Virus record (IMG/VR): IMGVR_UViG_3300042934_000426
Span: 40,951-104,950 of that record
Reading direction: 5' to 3' (one strand)
Length of the DNA stretch: 64,000 nt
Source of the DNA: a virus
In this document: in pieces, positions 1 through 9,000 of the stretch
Layout of the letters: every line of letters begins with the position of its first letter
Numbering within the stretch: the first letter of the stretch is position 1
Program-made: the position numbers and the translations under genes
Notes under the pieces: model-generated
What the model saw: the letters and a program-made list of their open reading frames with translations, nothing else
Told to the model about the DNA's origin: nothing
The model's database searches: none

Positions 1-669
1 TGACCGTTCTCTGCCGTCGCTGACTTCGTTAACAATCGTCATGCCTTTATCCGTGCGAACCATCATTTCACTAGAACCGCCACCGTCCGCATTAATCGCA
101 TTGACACAGCCTAACGCCTTCATAATTTCCGCTGATTCTTTCCCCGTCACACCTGTACTATCCCCGCTTCGACCCTCTACGACAACCAGGACGATATTGC
201 TGTTTGCTTTCTGACCAATAAGCGTTCTCGGATTACGCGTCTTAAAGTGTGCATAGCGATTCGCCCCTAAAAAGACCGCTTCCCCGTCTACTAATACCGA
301 ATAGGACAATGACCCACCCCAAAGAACTTTCTCTTTTAATTCAGGAACCTGTTTAGCATTTAGCTGGGTAACGACGAAGCGCCCTTTCTTATCCAGGTAA
401 CATTCCGCGTTATCTCCGTTCGGATTCCCTTTGGCTTCCCCGTCGAACATAACTAGCCCGTTATGCTCCGCGTTGCCTCCAAAATAGCCCAGGTTAATTT
501 TTGCAACTTCTCTGAAGCCCTTTTTCTCCATAGCGGTATGACGAAGAACGGATAGGCGTTCCAGCTTTCCTGCCGTTCCGAAGCTTATAGCTGACGGATT
601 TTTAATCGGGTTAAATTCATAGACATACACATCACTATTAAACAATCGTTTCTTATAAAATTTCGGCAT
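1..669 (-). CDS. Phosphodiester glycosidase (NAGPA/DUF2233-like), 3' end outside window
   Basis: The 223 visible codons start at ATG 669 behind an AAAGGGGAG ribosome site and run off the left edge, so the C terminus is missing. The signature NADGGGSSEM near the end of the visible part (about residues 199-208) matches the GGGSS motif of the NAGPA/DUF2233 phosphodiester glycosidase family, which removes sugar-1-phosphate-linked or capping groups from glycans. No signal peptide or membrane segment is visible. In a phage a role in modifying or degrading a host surface polymer is plausible but inferred. The family call rests on the DGGGSS motif and its surroundings. Confidence 0.7.
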   Translation of the reverse strand, partial: MPKFYKKRLFNSDVYVYEFNPIKNPSAISFGTAGKLERLSVLRHTAMEKKGFREVAKINLGYFGGNAEHNGLVMFDGEAKGNPNGDNAECYLDKKGRFVVTQLNAKQVPELKEKVLWGGSLSYSVLVDGEAVFLGANRYAHFKTRNPRTLIGQKANSNIVLVVVEGRSGDSTGVTGKESAEIMKALGCVNAINADGGGSSEMMVRTDKGMTIVNEVSDGRERS

Positions 670-709
670 TTTTTACTCCCCTTTCGTTGTGCTAATAGCG
701 GATTACGCA

Positions 710-799
710 CTACTTCTTTTTTGAGTATCTTCCGATAGTGAACGCTACCACTACAGAAACACCATAAAACCAACCTTCATAACTAATCCCTAAAAACAT
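710..799 (-). CDS. Tiny membrane protein, 29 aa
   Basis: ATG at 799 follows AAGGGTGAG, which lies inside the end of the upstream zinc-ribbon gene; only one base separates that gene's stop from this start, so coupling is likely. The protein is one hydrophobic stretch (about residues 8-22, rich in F, G, V and A) ending in a basic KKK tail, the usual look of a single-pass membrane peptide. Function unknown. Confidence 0.5.
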   Translation of the reverse strand: MFLGISYEGWFYGVSVVVAFTIGRYSKKK

Positions 800-800
800 G

Positions 801-899
801 TTACTCACCCTTTCTTACTATTTCTGTTTTACATGTTGGACACTTGTACTCATACTGATTATTAAACTCCTGTCCGCAAAAATCACATTTGTTATCCAA
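801..899 (-). CDS. Mini zinc-ribbon protein, 32 aa
   Basis: Starts with TTG at 899 behind AGGTGAGGGAA. The sequence carries two CxxC knuckles (CDFC and CPTC) about 12 residues apart, a complete rubredoxin/zinc-ribbon fold in miniature. It abuts the tiny membrane protein downstream. Such mini zinc ribbons are common in Firmicute phages and have no assigned function. The TTG start and small size keep the confidence moderate, but two spaced CxxC pairs are hard to obtain by chance. Confidence 0.55.
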   Translation of the reverse strand: MDNKCDFCGQEFNNQYEYKCPTCKTEIVRKGE

Positions 900-933
900 T
901 TCCCTCACCTAACTGTTGCGTCATTTGGTTCCA

Positions 934-1218
934 TTATTCAAAATGTAAGAACTTCTCTTCCCAATCTTCGACGATTAATACGATTCCGAAGTCCAGCTTA
1001 AAATAGCGGAAAATCGGTGAATGAGCGGACACTTCCGTCCCTAGTTCGGGTCGTTGATAGAAACCTTCAATTCGGCTCATATGGGCAATAATATCAGGGT
1101 TGATGTGAAGTTCTTTCGGGTAGTTAAGAACGTAATGGTCATACATACGACCTAGCGTGTTTAGGTGCTGGAAAAATTCAGTTAACTGTTGTTTGTATTC
1201 AGCGTCTTTAATTGCCAT
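934..1218 (-). CDS. Hypothetical protein, 94 aa
   Basis: ATG 1218 follows GAGGGAACG and overlaps the last codons of the preceding 53-aa gene. The product is soluble and helical at its N terminus, with many aromatic residues and an acidic C-terminal end (EDWEEKF). No family recognised. Its place in a run of tightly packed small genes downstream of the DNA polymerase suggests an early accessory function. Confidence 0.6.
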   Translation of the reverse strand: MAIKDAEYKQQLTEFFQHLNTLGRMYDHYVLNYPKELHINPDIIAHMSRIEGFYQRPELGTEVSAHSPIFRYFKLDFGIVLIVEDWEEKFLHFE

Positions 1219-1369
1219 TTTTTATCACGTTCCCTCTTGCGTGTTCTTCGTTTAAGTAGTTTATTGCTTGCGAAGCGGTTAGTTCATGCTTTAACATAAA
1301 TTCCTTACCTTCGACCCATGAATATCCCCATTGTCGAAACCATTGATTTAATGTTTTCTTGTCTTCCAT
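1208..1369 (-). CDS. Hypothetical protein, 53 aa
   Basis: ATG 1369 follows GAGGGGGAAAATAGT, a clear ribosome site. The stop at 1208-1210 lies inside the next gene, giving an 11-base overlap. The product is charged, with a WFRQWGYSW aromatic patch near the N terminus and a helical C-terminal half. Not recognised. The good start signal and the overlap with neighbours on both sides support it as real. Confidence 0.55.
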   Translation of the reverse strand: MEDKKTLNQWFRQWGYSWVEGKEFMLKHELTASQAINYLNEEHARGNVIKNGN

Positions 1370-1370
1370 A

Positions 1371-1577
1371 CTATTTTCCCCCTCTCCACTTATCTAATAG
1401 CATGTGGAAGGTAGCGTTAAACTTCCACATCATAACCCAATTTACTGCCGTCATAAAAACTAATTGGGGTGTTAGCTCTCCTATAAAAATACCTAATGGT
1501 ATAACATAGAAGGTACATACTACCACACCGCATATAACGGCTAGCTCTAGGTATAGCTTCCATTTCGTTAGATTCAC
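1371..1577 (-). CDS. Small membrane protein, 68 aa
   Basis: GTG start at 1577 behind AGGGGGATAGACTA. Two hydrophobic segments (about residues 9-33 and 37-50) and a basic C terminus (DKWRGGK) indicate a two-pass membrane protein. It overlaps or abuts the 93-aa gene upstream. Function unknown; superinfection exclusion or envelope modification are possibilities only by analogy with other small early phage membrane proteins. Confidence 0.55.
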   Translation of the reverse strand: MNLTKWKLYLELAVICGVVVCTFYVIPLGIFIGELTPQLVFMTAVNWVMMWKFNATFHMLLDKWRGGK

Positions 1578-1578
1578 A

Positions 1579-1860
1579 CTAGTCTATCCCCCTATATTTT
1601 GGGTCATGAACCCAGCCATTTGTACTTCTATATAATTCTACCCCATTCTTCGGGTCTACGAAAACGTCCTTTTCCGAAATGCCGTGTAATTCCGCTAGCT
1701 CGCGCTTTCGAAGCTGGTGGGGAAGTAAGTCGGTCTTCGGAAGTTGTTTATCTAGCTCTTCGAACGTCCGCTTTTGGTATTCGTCGGATATATCCCGAAC
1801 GTAGACGGGGAATCCCGCTACGCTCGGTACACGCTTCTTTCGTTGGTGTATGGGTATCAT
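1579..1860 (-). CDS. Hypothetical protein, 93 aa
   Basis: ATG 1860 overlaps the TGA of the upstream zinc-binding gene (ATGA arrangement), with GAGGAAGTGAAGGTGAG upstream. The product is hydrophilic, rich in K, R and E, with a LRKRELAELHG helix and a C-terminal region ending in WVHDPKYRGID. No recognised domain. Translational coupling to its neighbour supports it as a genuine gene. Confidence 0.55.
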   Translation of the reverse strand: MIPIHQRKKRVPSVAGFPVYVRDISDEYQKRTFEELDKQLPKTDLLPHQLRKRELAELHGISEKDVFVDPKNGVELYRSTNGWVHDPKYRGID

Positions 1861-2033
1861 TCAATACTCACCTTCACTTCCTCCTTCGGAAGGGCTCCGC
1901 GAACCTCTCGACTGTGCTTGAAACAGTGGATTCCCTGTACCCATTTTTTCGGGTCTTTCGGGTCAGGGTAACCTAGGTTCCATCCTGAATGGGTCAGCTC
2001 ATTACAGATAATACAACGTGTTCGTCTAGCCAT
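1857..2033 (-). CDS. Small zinc-binding protein, 58 aa
   Basis: ATG 2033 stands behind AAGGAGCTGGTAAAA, the ribosome site typical of this phage's early genes. The protein opens with MARRTRCIICNE (a CxxC knuckle) and has a second HC/H pair (IHCFKHS) about 27 residues later, consistent with one zinc site. It overlaps the next gene by ATGA. Function not recognised. Confidence 0.6.
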   Translation of the reverse strand: MARRTRCIICNELTHSGWNLGYPDPKDPKKWVQGIHCFKHSREVRGALPKEEVKVSIE

Positions 2034-2046
2034 TTTTACCAGCTCC

Positions 2047-2565
2047 TTAATTTTCTGTGTGGGTCATTAATTTCTTCCTAGTTTCCTTCGCTATTCTTCC
2101 AGCTTCTTCAGGGTCTTCGAAGTAACCTAGGTAGTGGCTAACGCCTTTAACTGTTACATTTGCTTTCCACTTTCGAAGCCTTTCGTTCCAGCTAACCCCA
2201 CGAATACCGCTCTTCGTACCTGTAACAGCACCTTTACGGTTCTGTGCATTTTGACCCCTAGTAACCACTCGAAGGTTGCTCCGTTCATTATTGAATGGAT
2301 TATGGTCTACATGGTCAACTACTACGTCTTTCCTTCCGTAAGTACCCATTATCCATTGGTGAAGACCGTAAACAACCCGTGATTTTCCTGAATAAATCGC
2401 ACCCCGTATATAGGGCTTACCGTCCGAATACACTATACGCCAGCTATTAGGCAATTCTTGAACCTTTGGAAGGTCTTCGGTGCTAATGAAGACCTTCTCT
2501 TGTTTATCTTTGTACGTTACGTAAATTACTGTGGTATCGCCTAAGACTTCGAATTCGTTTTTCAT
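2047..2565 (-). CDS. HNH homing endonuclease with AP2-like DNA-binding tail
   Basis: 172 aa. The middle contains an HNH nuclease core: WRIVYSDGKPYI region, then VVVDHVDHNPFNNERSNLR (about residues 75-100), with the DH..N..N.R pattern of phage HNH enzymes. The C-terminal third (GVSWNERLRKWKANVTVKG) is an AP2/ERF-like DNA-binding fold often fused to these nucleases. It sits directly after the DNA polymerase gene, its ribosome site (GAGGTAG) lying inside the polymerase stop region, as is common for free-standing homing endonucleases, which often target the neighbouring gene in related phages. Confidence 0.88.
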   Translation of the reverse strand: MKNEFEVLGDTTVIYVTYKDKQEKVFISTEDLPKVQELPNSWRIVYSDGKPYIRGAIYSGKSRVVYGLHQWIMGTYGRKDVVVDHVDHNPFNNERSNLRVVTRGQNAQNRKGAVTGTKSGIRGVSWNERLRKWKANVTVKGVSHYLGYFEDPEEAGRIAKETRKKLMTHTEN

Positions 2566-2569
2566 AGGG

Positions 2570-5170
2570 CTACCTCACTTCTATATTGGCTTTCTTAAAG
2601 AGCGGAATCATATAAGCTATGTCGTCATATGTGACGTCGGTTGCTTCTTTCTTCTCTTTCTTCGGCTTCACCCATGCTGTACCGTCAGCGTCCCAGCTTA
2701 CATCTAAGGCATGTTGCCATATCTTACCGACGGCTGGTTCGGCTATGATAGGTAGAATTTCCGTAAAGCCTTCGAGCGGTGCTTCCATAACCTCTTTTAT
2801 CCAGCGTGCTCCTTCCGAAGCGTATTCGATTGGACATTCAGCCTGGATTTCATCGTGGATTTGCATAACCTGTTTGATATACGGTGCTTCCTTGATGGAA
2901 CGCTTCTTAATCTCCACCATGGCTCTTCGGATGATATCACTTGCTGACCCCTGAATAGGTGTGTTCATGGCTTTGTTTTCTGCGGACTTCCGAATAAACT
3001 CTTTCGGGTGATTAATGTCAGGAATCGGTCTTCGGTTTCCGAAGAGGGTTTCCACATATCCGTATTCTCTAGCGAAGCTGATTTGACTGTCCGCATACCC
3101 TCTAATACCTGGGTAGGTCGCCATGTAGTTGTTGATGAATACTTTCGCTTCGTCTTTGGTCATACCCATTTGTCGGTCTTTGGATAAGCCGAATTCGGTC
3201 ATCCCATAGACGATTCCGAAGTTAACTTTTTTGGCACGATATCGATACGGCTTAAACTTACTCTTTACTTCGTCGATGGTGCATTGTAGCTTGAATACTT
3301 CTCTTGCCACTAGGCTATGAAGGTCAATGTTATCGATAAAGGCTTGAATCATGTTCTTTTCCTGGGCGAACCAGGCGAGAACCTTTAGCTCAATTTGAGA
3401 ATAGTCACATCCGATAAAAATGGTTTCTCCGCTCAATTTATGCGTGATAATCATAATGTTCGGACGGGTAAAAATGTTCTGCTGGGTATAGTCAGCGGTT
3501 AGGTCATAGCTTGGTGCTTCGAAGACCCCTCGAATTCCCATCGGGTCGTTATCGGGTCGTGGGATATTCTGCAAATTCGGCTTCTTCGAAGATAGTCGCC
3601 ACGTACTAACAAGATTGAGCTGGGTGTGCAATTTATTGGTGTCTTTTCGGCAAAACGGAAGCATACCATTCACATAGGTACTAAGAATTTTGGTGTACTT
3701 CGAACGCTCCTTCAGTACTTTCATAAAGGCGCTGTCGCCTTCGTAGCTGTCGATTATGAGCTCCATATTGTCTTTCCCTGTTCCAGGTATTCCTGTCGTC
3801 TTCGAGCGCTCTACGCCCCTTGTATCGACTTGTAGGACGTGGAAGAATAGCCATGACTTATGCTGAGGACTTCCCCAGGAAAACGGCTTCGGTGTCTTGA
3901 TTTCTAAGGCTACAGGGTCACCACGCCATTGACCCATTCCGTAAACCCCAGCGGGTACAATGACGTTACCGTGGTCGTCGACGCCCGCATGGTCTTTCGT
4001 AACCTCTCGTAAGGCTTCGTAGAGTTTTTGTTCGATACAGTCGTCTTCCCAATCTCCCGCTTCGATTTGCTCTTCGGTCATGGTTTCTCTTCCGTATAGC
4101 GCACGAAACGCTACCCGCTCCATATCCCGAAGCTTATCGGGATTCACCCGCCAACCCGCTAACTCAATTTCTCCCAGGGTCATCATAAACGGGACATTCA
4201 GCTCGAAGTACACGTCGTCTAAGCCTTCAGCCACTAGAAGCGGGTAACACTTTAGATACACACCCAGCCCCCAATCACTGTCGGAACAGGCATAGTCAAC
4301 GCTATGCTTATCGACGGGCAATTCGTTAAACGTGCGGTAGCGGGATTGTTTCTTCGTCTTCGGAAGTCCCTTTTTTGCCCCCGACTTGTAGTATTCGCCA
4401 GGGATAGGTTCTTCCCATTCGTGCTTTCCAACCGTTTGCTTAAAGGTTTTAATATTATCTACATGAATCAATCCATGCACCCATCCATCTTTGTCTGCTA
4501 ATAGAGCTTTTGTGGCGGGCTTTAATCCGACTTCGGTTTCTCCTTCTGCTCCGACGGTTTCGGGTAAGGCTAGTTGCTTCACCATCACCAACGTACAAAT
4601 GATTTTTCGGGTCAACGTCTTCGGGAACATATCAATGCCGTGTAATAAGCTCCATTGGTGCTCGGCTTTGATGTTATGGGCAATGACTAGGATTTCAGGG
4701 TCTTCGAGAAGAGGTTTTAAGAACTCTTGCATGATGAAGTCTGTTTCCCAATTCGCTCCGTAGCTAGTATGGTTCATAGGGAAGTAAAACGCCTGACCGA
4801 TTTCCCAGGCTACCGATACCCCTACGATTTCGTGGTCTTGCGGGTCTTGGGTGTCGTCTTCAGGGTCACCGTTTGTTTCATAGTCGAAGCTAATGATTTT
4901 CTTCTTTCGAATTTCCTGAGCTATGGTTCGAAGCTTCGGAAGGTCATTTTTTCCGACCGCATGATAGCCTCTTCCTGGTAGCTCTACATTTAGTATTTGC
5001 TGGACTTCAGCGGTGCTTTCTGCCTGAGCGATTCGTGCCTTCGCTTGCGGACTTAACTTCGTTGGGGTCGTGGTTCTACTTGGTGCGATTACTCGCTTCG
5101 GCTCTTCCCTCTTCGGAAGTGCCTTTTTCTTTTGGCTTGCTACCTTCTCTTTGAGCTTCGCTAGGCTCAT
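2570..5170 (-). CDS. polA: Family A DNA polymerase with 3'-5' exonuclease
   Basis: 866 aa, replicative polymerase. Residues 1-50 are a basic, disordered extension. The DnaQ-like exonuclease follows: ExoI FDYETNGD (D96, E98), ExoII IAHNIKAEHQWSL, ExoIII DYACSDSDWGLGVY. The polymerase domain has motif A CDYSQIELKV (about residue 590), motif B RAKKVNFGIVYGM and motif C MQIHDEIQ (about residue 772). All catalytic acids are present, so it should polymerise and proofread. There is no 5'-3' exonuclease domain. ATG 5170 follows AGGAGCTGGTAACT. It lies downstream of the primase-helicase in the same direction, forming the replication module. Confidence 0.97.
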   Translation of the reverse strand: MSLAKLKEKVASQKKKALPKREEPKRVIAPSRTTTPTKLSPQAKARIAQAESTAEVQQILNVELPGRGYHAVGKNDLPKLRTIAQEIRKKKIISFDYETNGDPEDDTQDPQDHEIVGVSVAWEIGQAFYFPMNHTSYGANWETDFIMQEFLKPLLEDPEILVIAHNIKAEHQWSLLHGIDMFPKTLTRKIICTLVMVKQLALPETVGAEGETEVGLKPATKALLADKDGWVHGLIHVDNIKTFKQTVGKHEWEEPIPGEYYKSGAKKGLPKTKKQSRYRTFNELPVDKHSVDYACSDSDWGLGVYLKCYPLLVAEGLDDVYFELNVPFMMTLGEIELAGWRVNPDKLRDMERVAFRALYGRETMTEEQIEAGDWEDDCIEQKLYEALREVTKDHAGVDDHGNVIVPAGVYGMGQWRGDPVALEIKTPKPFSWGSPQHKSWLFFHVLQVDTRGVERSKTTGIPGTGKDNMELIIDSYEGDSAFMKVLKERSKYTKILSTYVNGMLPFCRKDTNKLHTQLNLVSTWRLSSKKPNLQNIPRPDNDPMGIRGVFEAPSYDLTADYTQQNIFTRPNIMIITHKLSGETIFIGCDYSQIELKVLAWFAQEKNMIQAFIDNIDLHSLVAREVFKLQCTIDEVKSKFKPYRYRAKKVNFGIVYGMTEFGLSKDRQMGMTKDEAKVFINNYMATYPGIRGYADSQISFAREYGYVETLFGNRRPIPDINHPKEFIRKSAENKAMNTPIQGSASDIIRRAMVEIKKRSIKEAPYIKQVMQIHDEIQAECPIEYASEGARWIKEVMEAPLEGFTEILPIIAEPAVGKIWQHALDVSWDADGTAWVKPKKEKKEATDVTYDDIAYMIPLFKKANIEVR

Positions 5171-5182
5171 AGTTACCAGCTC

Positions 5183-5359
5183 CTATCTAAAATACCGTGG
5201 GTGAATGTCCTTTGACTGAAGAGTGTGCAAATTGCCTTCGTCGTCTTCCCCTATGAATTCTTGCGGTTTATCAGGACTATACCCACTTGGATTTTGTTGC
5301 TTAACGGTTACCCATAGACCACTTGCTAATTCCAATCTTACACCGATTTTTGGTAGCAT
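5183..5359 (-). CDS. Hypothetical protein, 58 aa, upstream of polymerase
   Basis: ATG 5359 follows AGGAGCTGGTAAGT, and the stop at 5183 is 12 bases before the polymerase start. The sequence looks like a compact beta-rich fold: a VRLELASGLWVTVKQ strand pair, a middle FIGEDDEGNLHTL hairpin and a QSKDIHPRYFR end, resembling small SH3-like phage proteins. No function assigned. The strong ribosome site and tight fit between two genes make it convincing. Confidence 0.65.
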   Translation of the reverse strand: MLPKIGVRLELASGLWVTVKQQNPSGYSPDKPQEFIGEDDEGNLHTLQSKDIHPRYFR

Positions 5360-5371
5360 ACTTACCAGCTC

Positions 5372-5749
5372 CTATTCACAAATTCTTTTTAGATACTTTT
5401 GGCGTATCTCTTGCATACGTGGCGTCGGAAGGTAGTATTTCTTGGATTCCCTTCGAATCAGTCCTAGTTGCTGAAATAACTTTAATCGCTTTAAGACGGG
5501 CTTATCACTGTAGCCTAGCTCGCCATAAACTTCCTGAGCGGTGACCACACCCCTATCGACGATGAAGGTAATGAGCGCCTTCGTCAGGTCTTTGCTTCCC
5601 TGTTTATTCGTCGGGTGAAGCACGGTGCGAATGAATAACAGGTCTTGAATGGAAAGGGGTTGAATGTCCTTATAGTGACCGCCCCGCTCTTTCCAGCGCT
5701 CGACGTCTTTTTGGTAATTCGATAGCACTTCTAACGCTTTTGCGTCCAA
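5372..5749 (-). CDS. Winged-helix-like protein, 125 aa
   Basis: TTG start at 5749 behind AAAGGAGCTGG. Residues about 60-115 resemble a winged helix: VTAQEVYGELGYSDKPVLKR (helix-turn-helix with recognition helix) followed by LKLFQQLGLIRRESKKYYL (wing). The N-terminal 50 residues look helical. It is the first gene after promoter 5804-5831 and precedes the polymerase, so a transcriptional role or a helper role in replication is possible. The fold call is inferred from pattern only. Confidence 0.65.
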   Translation of the reverse strand: MDAKALEVLSNYQKDVERWKERGGHYKDIQPLSIQDLLFIRTVLHPTNKQGSKDLTKALITFIVDRGVVTAQEVYGELGYSDKPVLKRLKLFQQLGLIRRESKKYYLPTPRMQEIRQKYLKRICE

Positions 5750-5803
5750 TGTTGACCAGCTCCTTTGTCAGAATTCAGTACGACTTCGTACGTTATATGA
5801 TTA

Positions 5804-5831
5804 AGTATAACCAACTTTGAACAAATGTCAA
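5804..5831 (-). promoter_or_regulatory. Sigma-A-type promoter with operator-like word
   Basis: On the minus strand a perfect TTGACA (5826-5831) is followed after 16 bases by TATACT (5804-5809). The spacer contains TTTGTTCAAAGTTGG, a word shared with other early promoters in the window, suggesting a common repressor or activator site. It would drive the winged-helix gene and the polymerase downstream. Confidence 0.75.
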
Positions 5832-5837
5832 CAAGAA

Positions 5838-5862
5838 AAGAAGCCCATTTTCAGGGCTTCCC
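5838..5862 (-). terminator. Intrinsic terminator
   Basis: Minus-strand stem GAAGCCC / GGGCTTC with a short TGAAAAT loop, followed by TTTTCTTG. It ends the unit carrying the primase-helicase and the 72-aa gene and lies immediately upstream of the next promoter. Confidence 0.75.
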
Positions 5863-5866
5863 TTGT

Positions 5867-6085
5867 CTAATTTTGACAGTCCTCACAATTTTCCCATATA
5901 CCCACAATTTCTAAGGTTTCAGCGTCTACGTACAAGTAGACGTTGCTATCACGCCAGCGCCATAGCCCTAAAACCTCATGGTCAGGATGACCTACTTCGT
6001 GCCCGCTCCAATCGCTTTCCCAAAAAAGGTCTTGGTGGTCGACCCACGTTTGACCGCACCCTGGGTGTATTTGTTTTTCTCCCAT
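5867..6085 (-). CDS. Hypothetical protein, 72 aa, Cys/His/Trp-rich
   Basis: ATG 6085 follows AAGGAGCTGGTAAGT, 13 bases after the end of the primase-helicase gene. The product has HPGCGQTW near the N terminus, many Trp and His residues, and ends ENCEDCQN, so a metal site using the C-terminal CxxC plus N-terminal Cys/His is possible. The middle (DSNVYLYVDAETLEIVG) looks like a small beta sheet. No family recognised. Confidence 0.6.
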   Translation of the reverse strand: MGEKQIHPGCGQTWVDHQDLFWESDWSGHEVGHPDHEVLGLWRWRDSNVYLYVDAETLEIVGIWENCEDCQN

Positions 6086-6098
6086 ACTTACCAGCTCC

Positions 6099-9000
6099 TT
6101 ATGTGTTCAAGTATTCAATGAACTTCGGTAACTTCCGAAGCCCATCACGGGTACGTTTAATCATGCTATGCTTCGTGAGGATTGCCAGTCGGTCATTCAC
6201 CTGTTTTCGCTCGAATCCTAACATATCGATAATCTCGGCTGGCTTCAGAATATCGTTCTTTCGGAAGAGCTCTAGGATTTCTTCCGATACGGCTACGTTC
6301 TCCCCGAAGTCCATGTTTTCAAGGGTTTGGCGAATCTCTTCCGCTTCTTCTTCGGTCAGCTCGGATTCTTCTTTGCTCTTGGCACTATAAATGTCTAGGC
6401 GGGCGTTTTGGTTGTCGTAAATCACTTGGATAAAGTCAGCTACATACTCCACATGGTCAGGATTCACAATCACCTTCTCATGCGCTTCGTCGGTTGAATG
6501 AAGCAAGCTTGCTAGACTAATAGCCATACGTGCAATCTTCTTCCGAAGGTCAGACGGCTCTAAAAGCGGAATGTCCTGAGCGTAGCCGTACTTCTCGCCT
6601 AACTCGTCAGCCTTCGCTAGAATCTTACGCATAGCGGGCTTCGTAATCTCAATGTGTTCAGGTTTGCGTGACCACGCCCATAGAATCGAATCCCGAAGAG
6701 CTTCGGAAGTGATTAGTTGAACTTCGGGCTTGTCGTATTCCTGATTGAGTACCGCCTTCGTGACGTCACCTGACTGAAGGAATATCGCCATATCCAAACG
6801 TCTGATATCTGCTGGTGAAGCGAACAACGGTTTTAAGGCTTCTACCCCATGCGTGAAGCTCGATAGCGTTCTTGCCTTCGCTGGGTTCGTTAAAAGGATT
6901 AATCGGACACGGGCGTTGGTTTCGGTGTTGACCGTACGGTCTACTCGAAGTACCCCTGTGGTTCTCGCTTCGGTAATCTTACCAAAGTCTTCAGGGTGTA
7001 ATTCAGAAAATTCGTCGATTGCGATTAGCTTGCGGTCACTAAGCGGGTATTTCCCCCAGGTGATGAACCATCGTTCACCCATTTGCTCTAGGCGGTAGAC
7101 TAATCCTGTACGGGACGTTCCTTCCCCTGACGTCATATTTCCTAGCCCCGCGAATTCCATAATGTTGCTAACAAGCTGGGTCTTCGCTTGCCCTGAATCT
7201 CCGACGAATACCGTTTCCAGCCAGCCACGCTTTTCGAGCTGACCCTGGAAATAATAGTTTAAAGCGGAATGGTAGGTTAATAGTACCGCCAGGTGTGGCT
7301 CGAAGCGTTCTCGTACCAGGGTCACGTTGTCTACCAGGTCGCCTACTAACAGGCTCACTCTATCGTCAATCGTTTCCCCTTCTTGCACCTTGAATACATC
7401 TAATCGTTGTCTAGCCTCTTCGGTCATTTCAAACTTTGATATGCTATCCTCTAACGGCTCTTGCTTTTGGCTCAGAATGGTCGCCATAGCGTTTTTCGGG
7501 TGACTATAGACATAACCCTCTAGGTCATAGTGTGTATTCGCCTGTACGTCATTTCCGACGGCATACACCTTACGGGTCACGTACTCATTTCCTTCTCCGT
7601 CTACTTCCTTCGAAGACCCGTCTTCCCCTTTGACCGTCTTTACACGGTCAGCCATGGGCACCACTAGGAGCTCGGTGATATTTTCGTGTTCCAGCACTTC
7701 GGATTTAACCTTCTTACAGGAAGCTCCTGAATGGTGGAAGAGTATTCCTTTTAGCTGGGTATCATTTTGGTTGGTGGCTTCGATTAGGAATCGTTCATTT
7801 TCATGGAATTCCCGCTCGTATAGCCCACCGAAGTCGTGCATAATACAATCTTTGTCACAGAACGGTTCATGGCTACATACATAGCGAACCTTCTTTGGCA
7901 CAATGTAAGGCGTATCCATTTTCCCTGATACCAGGGCGCTAAACGCTACTTTCTTTCCTGTGAATTCGGCATTAGCTGTCTTCGCTAGGTGCATGTGCTC
8001 GGCTGGCTCTTGGTCAATGGCGAAGTCTTCGTGGGCTGGGCATGCACGCCCCGCACATGGAACGGTTTCATAGTCACGTCCCTTACGCTCTCCTGATAGG
8101 CTTCGAATGAAGGCACAACCGAAGTGGTACTTTTGGTCTTCGTACACCGTTTTAATACACCCAATCGTAGACGCTTGCACTTCCGAAGGAGAAGAGCTAG
8201 TGAACGACTTCGGAATCTTTTTGACCCAATCGCACAAAATCTTGACCGTTTCGCTCATAGGGTAACCAGCGTCTTTATAGTACGAAGCTAGCGCCATTGT
8301 CGCTTTGTTACGGTCGCCTGATTTGAGGATTCCACGCTCGATGATAAATTGAACACATACAGGTACACCTTCCATTTGCTTTAGTACGGTGTCCTTTAGG
8401 GTTACACGGTCTGTATAGAGCTTATCAACTTCTTCCCATGCTTCGACTTTACTCGCATACCATTCGTGAATGTCTTCGTTCAAATTGTACTCACATTGGT
8501 CAGGCGGGTAGAGGTCAGGACGTGGTGACTTTGCCAATCCATTAATGATGTTCCGAAGGTCGCTTTTCACTTCGTCATGGGTCAGTTCTACTTTGAATAG
8601 CCCGCTCTTATAGTGGATGGAATTCACCAGGCGAAGCATGCGACGGGTTCCGTAAATGGAAGAGGAATCTAAGCTTTTTAGTCCTAGCTGGGTTTCTAAG
8701 GTAACCGCGATAAACTTGATAATTCGGTTTAGCTTTTTATGTGGCTGGATTCCCATAATCGTCGGATTCGCAATCACATGGAAGCCCTTCGAACCGCTGA
8801 AGTACACCCTGATTTCGTCTTCAGTTACCTGAAATCGCTCCGTGAAGTAATGAAGAATCTTTACGACGTCACTTCGGCTCATTTCCAGGTTTTTAATCCA
8901 TACAAAATCAGTACACGCCTGGTCACTGTCCACATAGTCATTAATCGATTGATTCGTGTCTTTTGATAACGGAATACCCATTTCGTAATTGCGAAGGTGT

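Noticed and set aside
905-936. Nine-codon frame MEPNDATVR overlapping a stop by TAATG
   Set aside because: Too short to support and no independent ribosome site.
1318-1976. Plus-strand frames (63-125 codons) over the left small-gene cluster
   Set aside because: They conflict with minus-strand genes that have good ribosome sites and stop/start overlaps.
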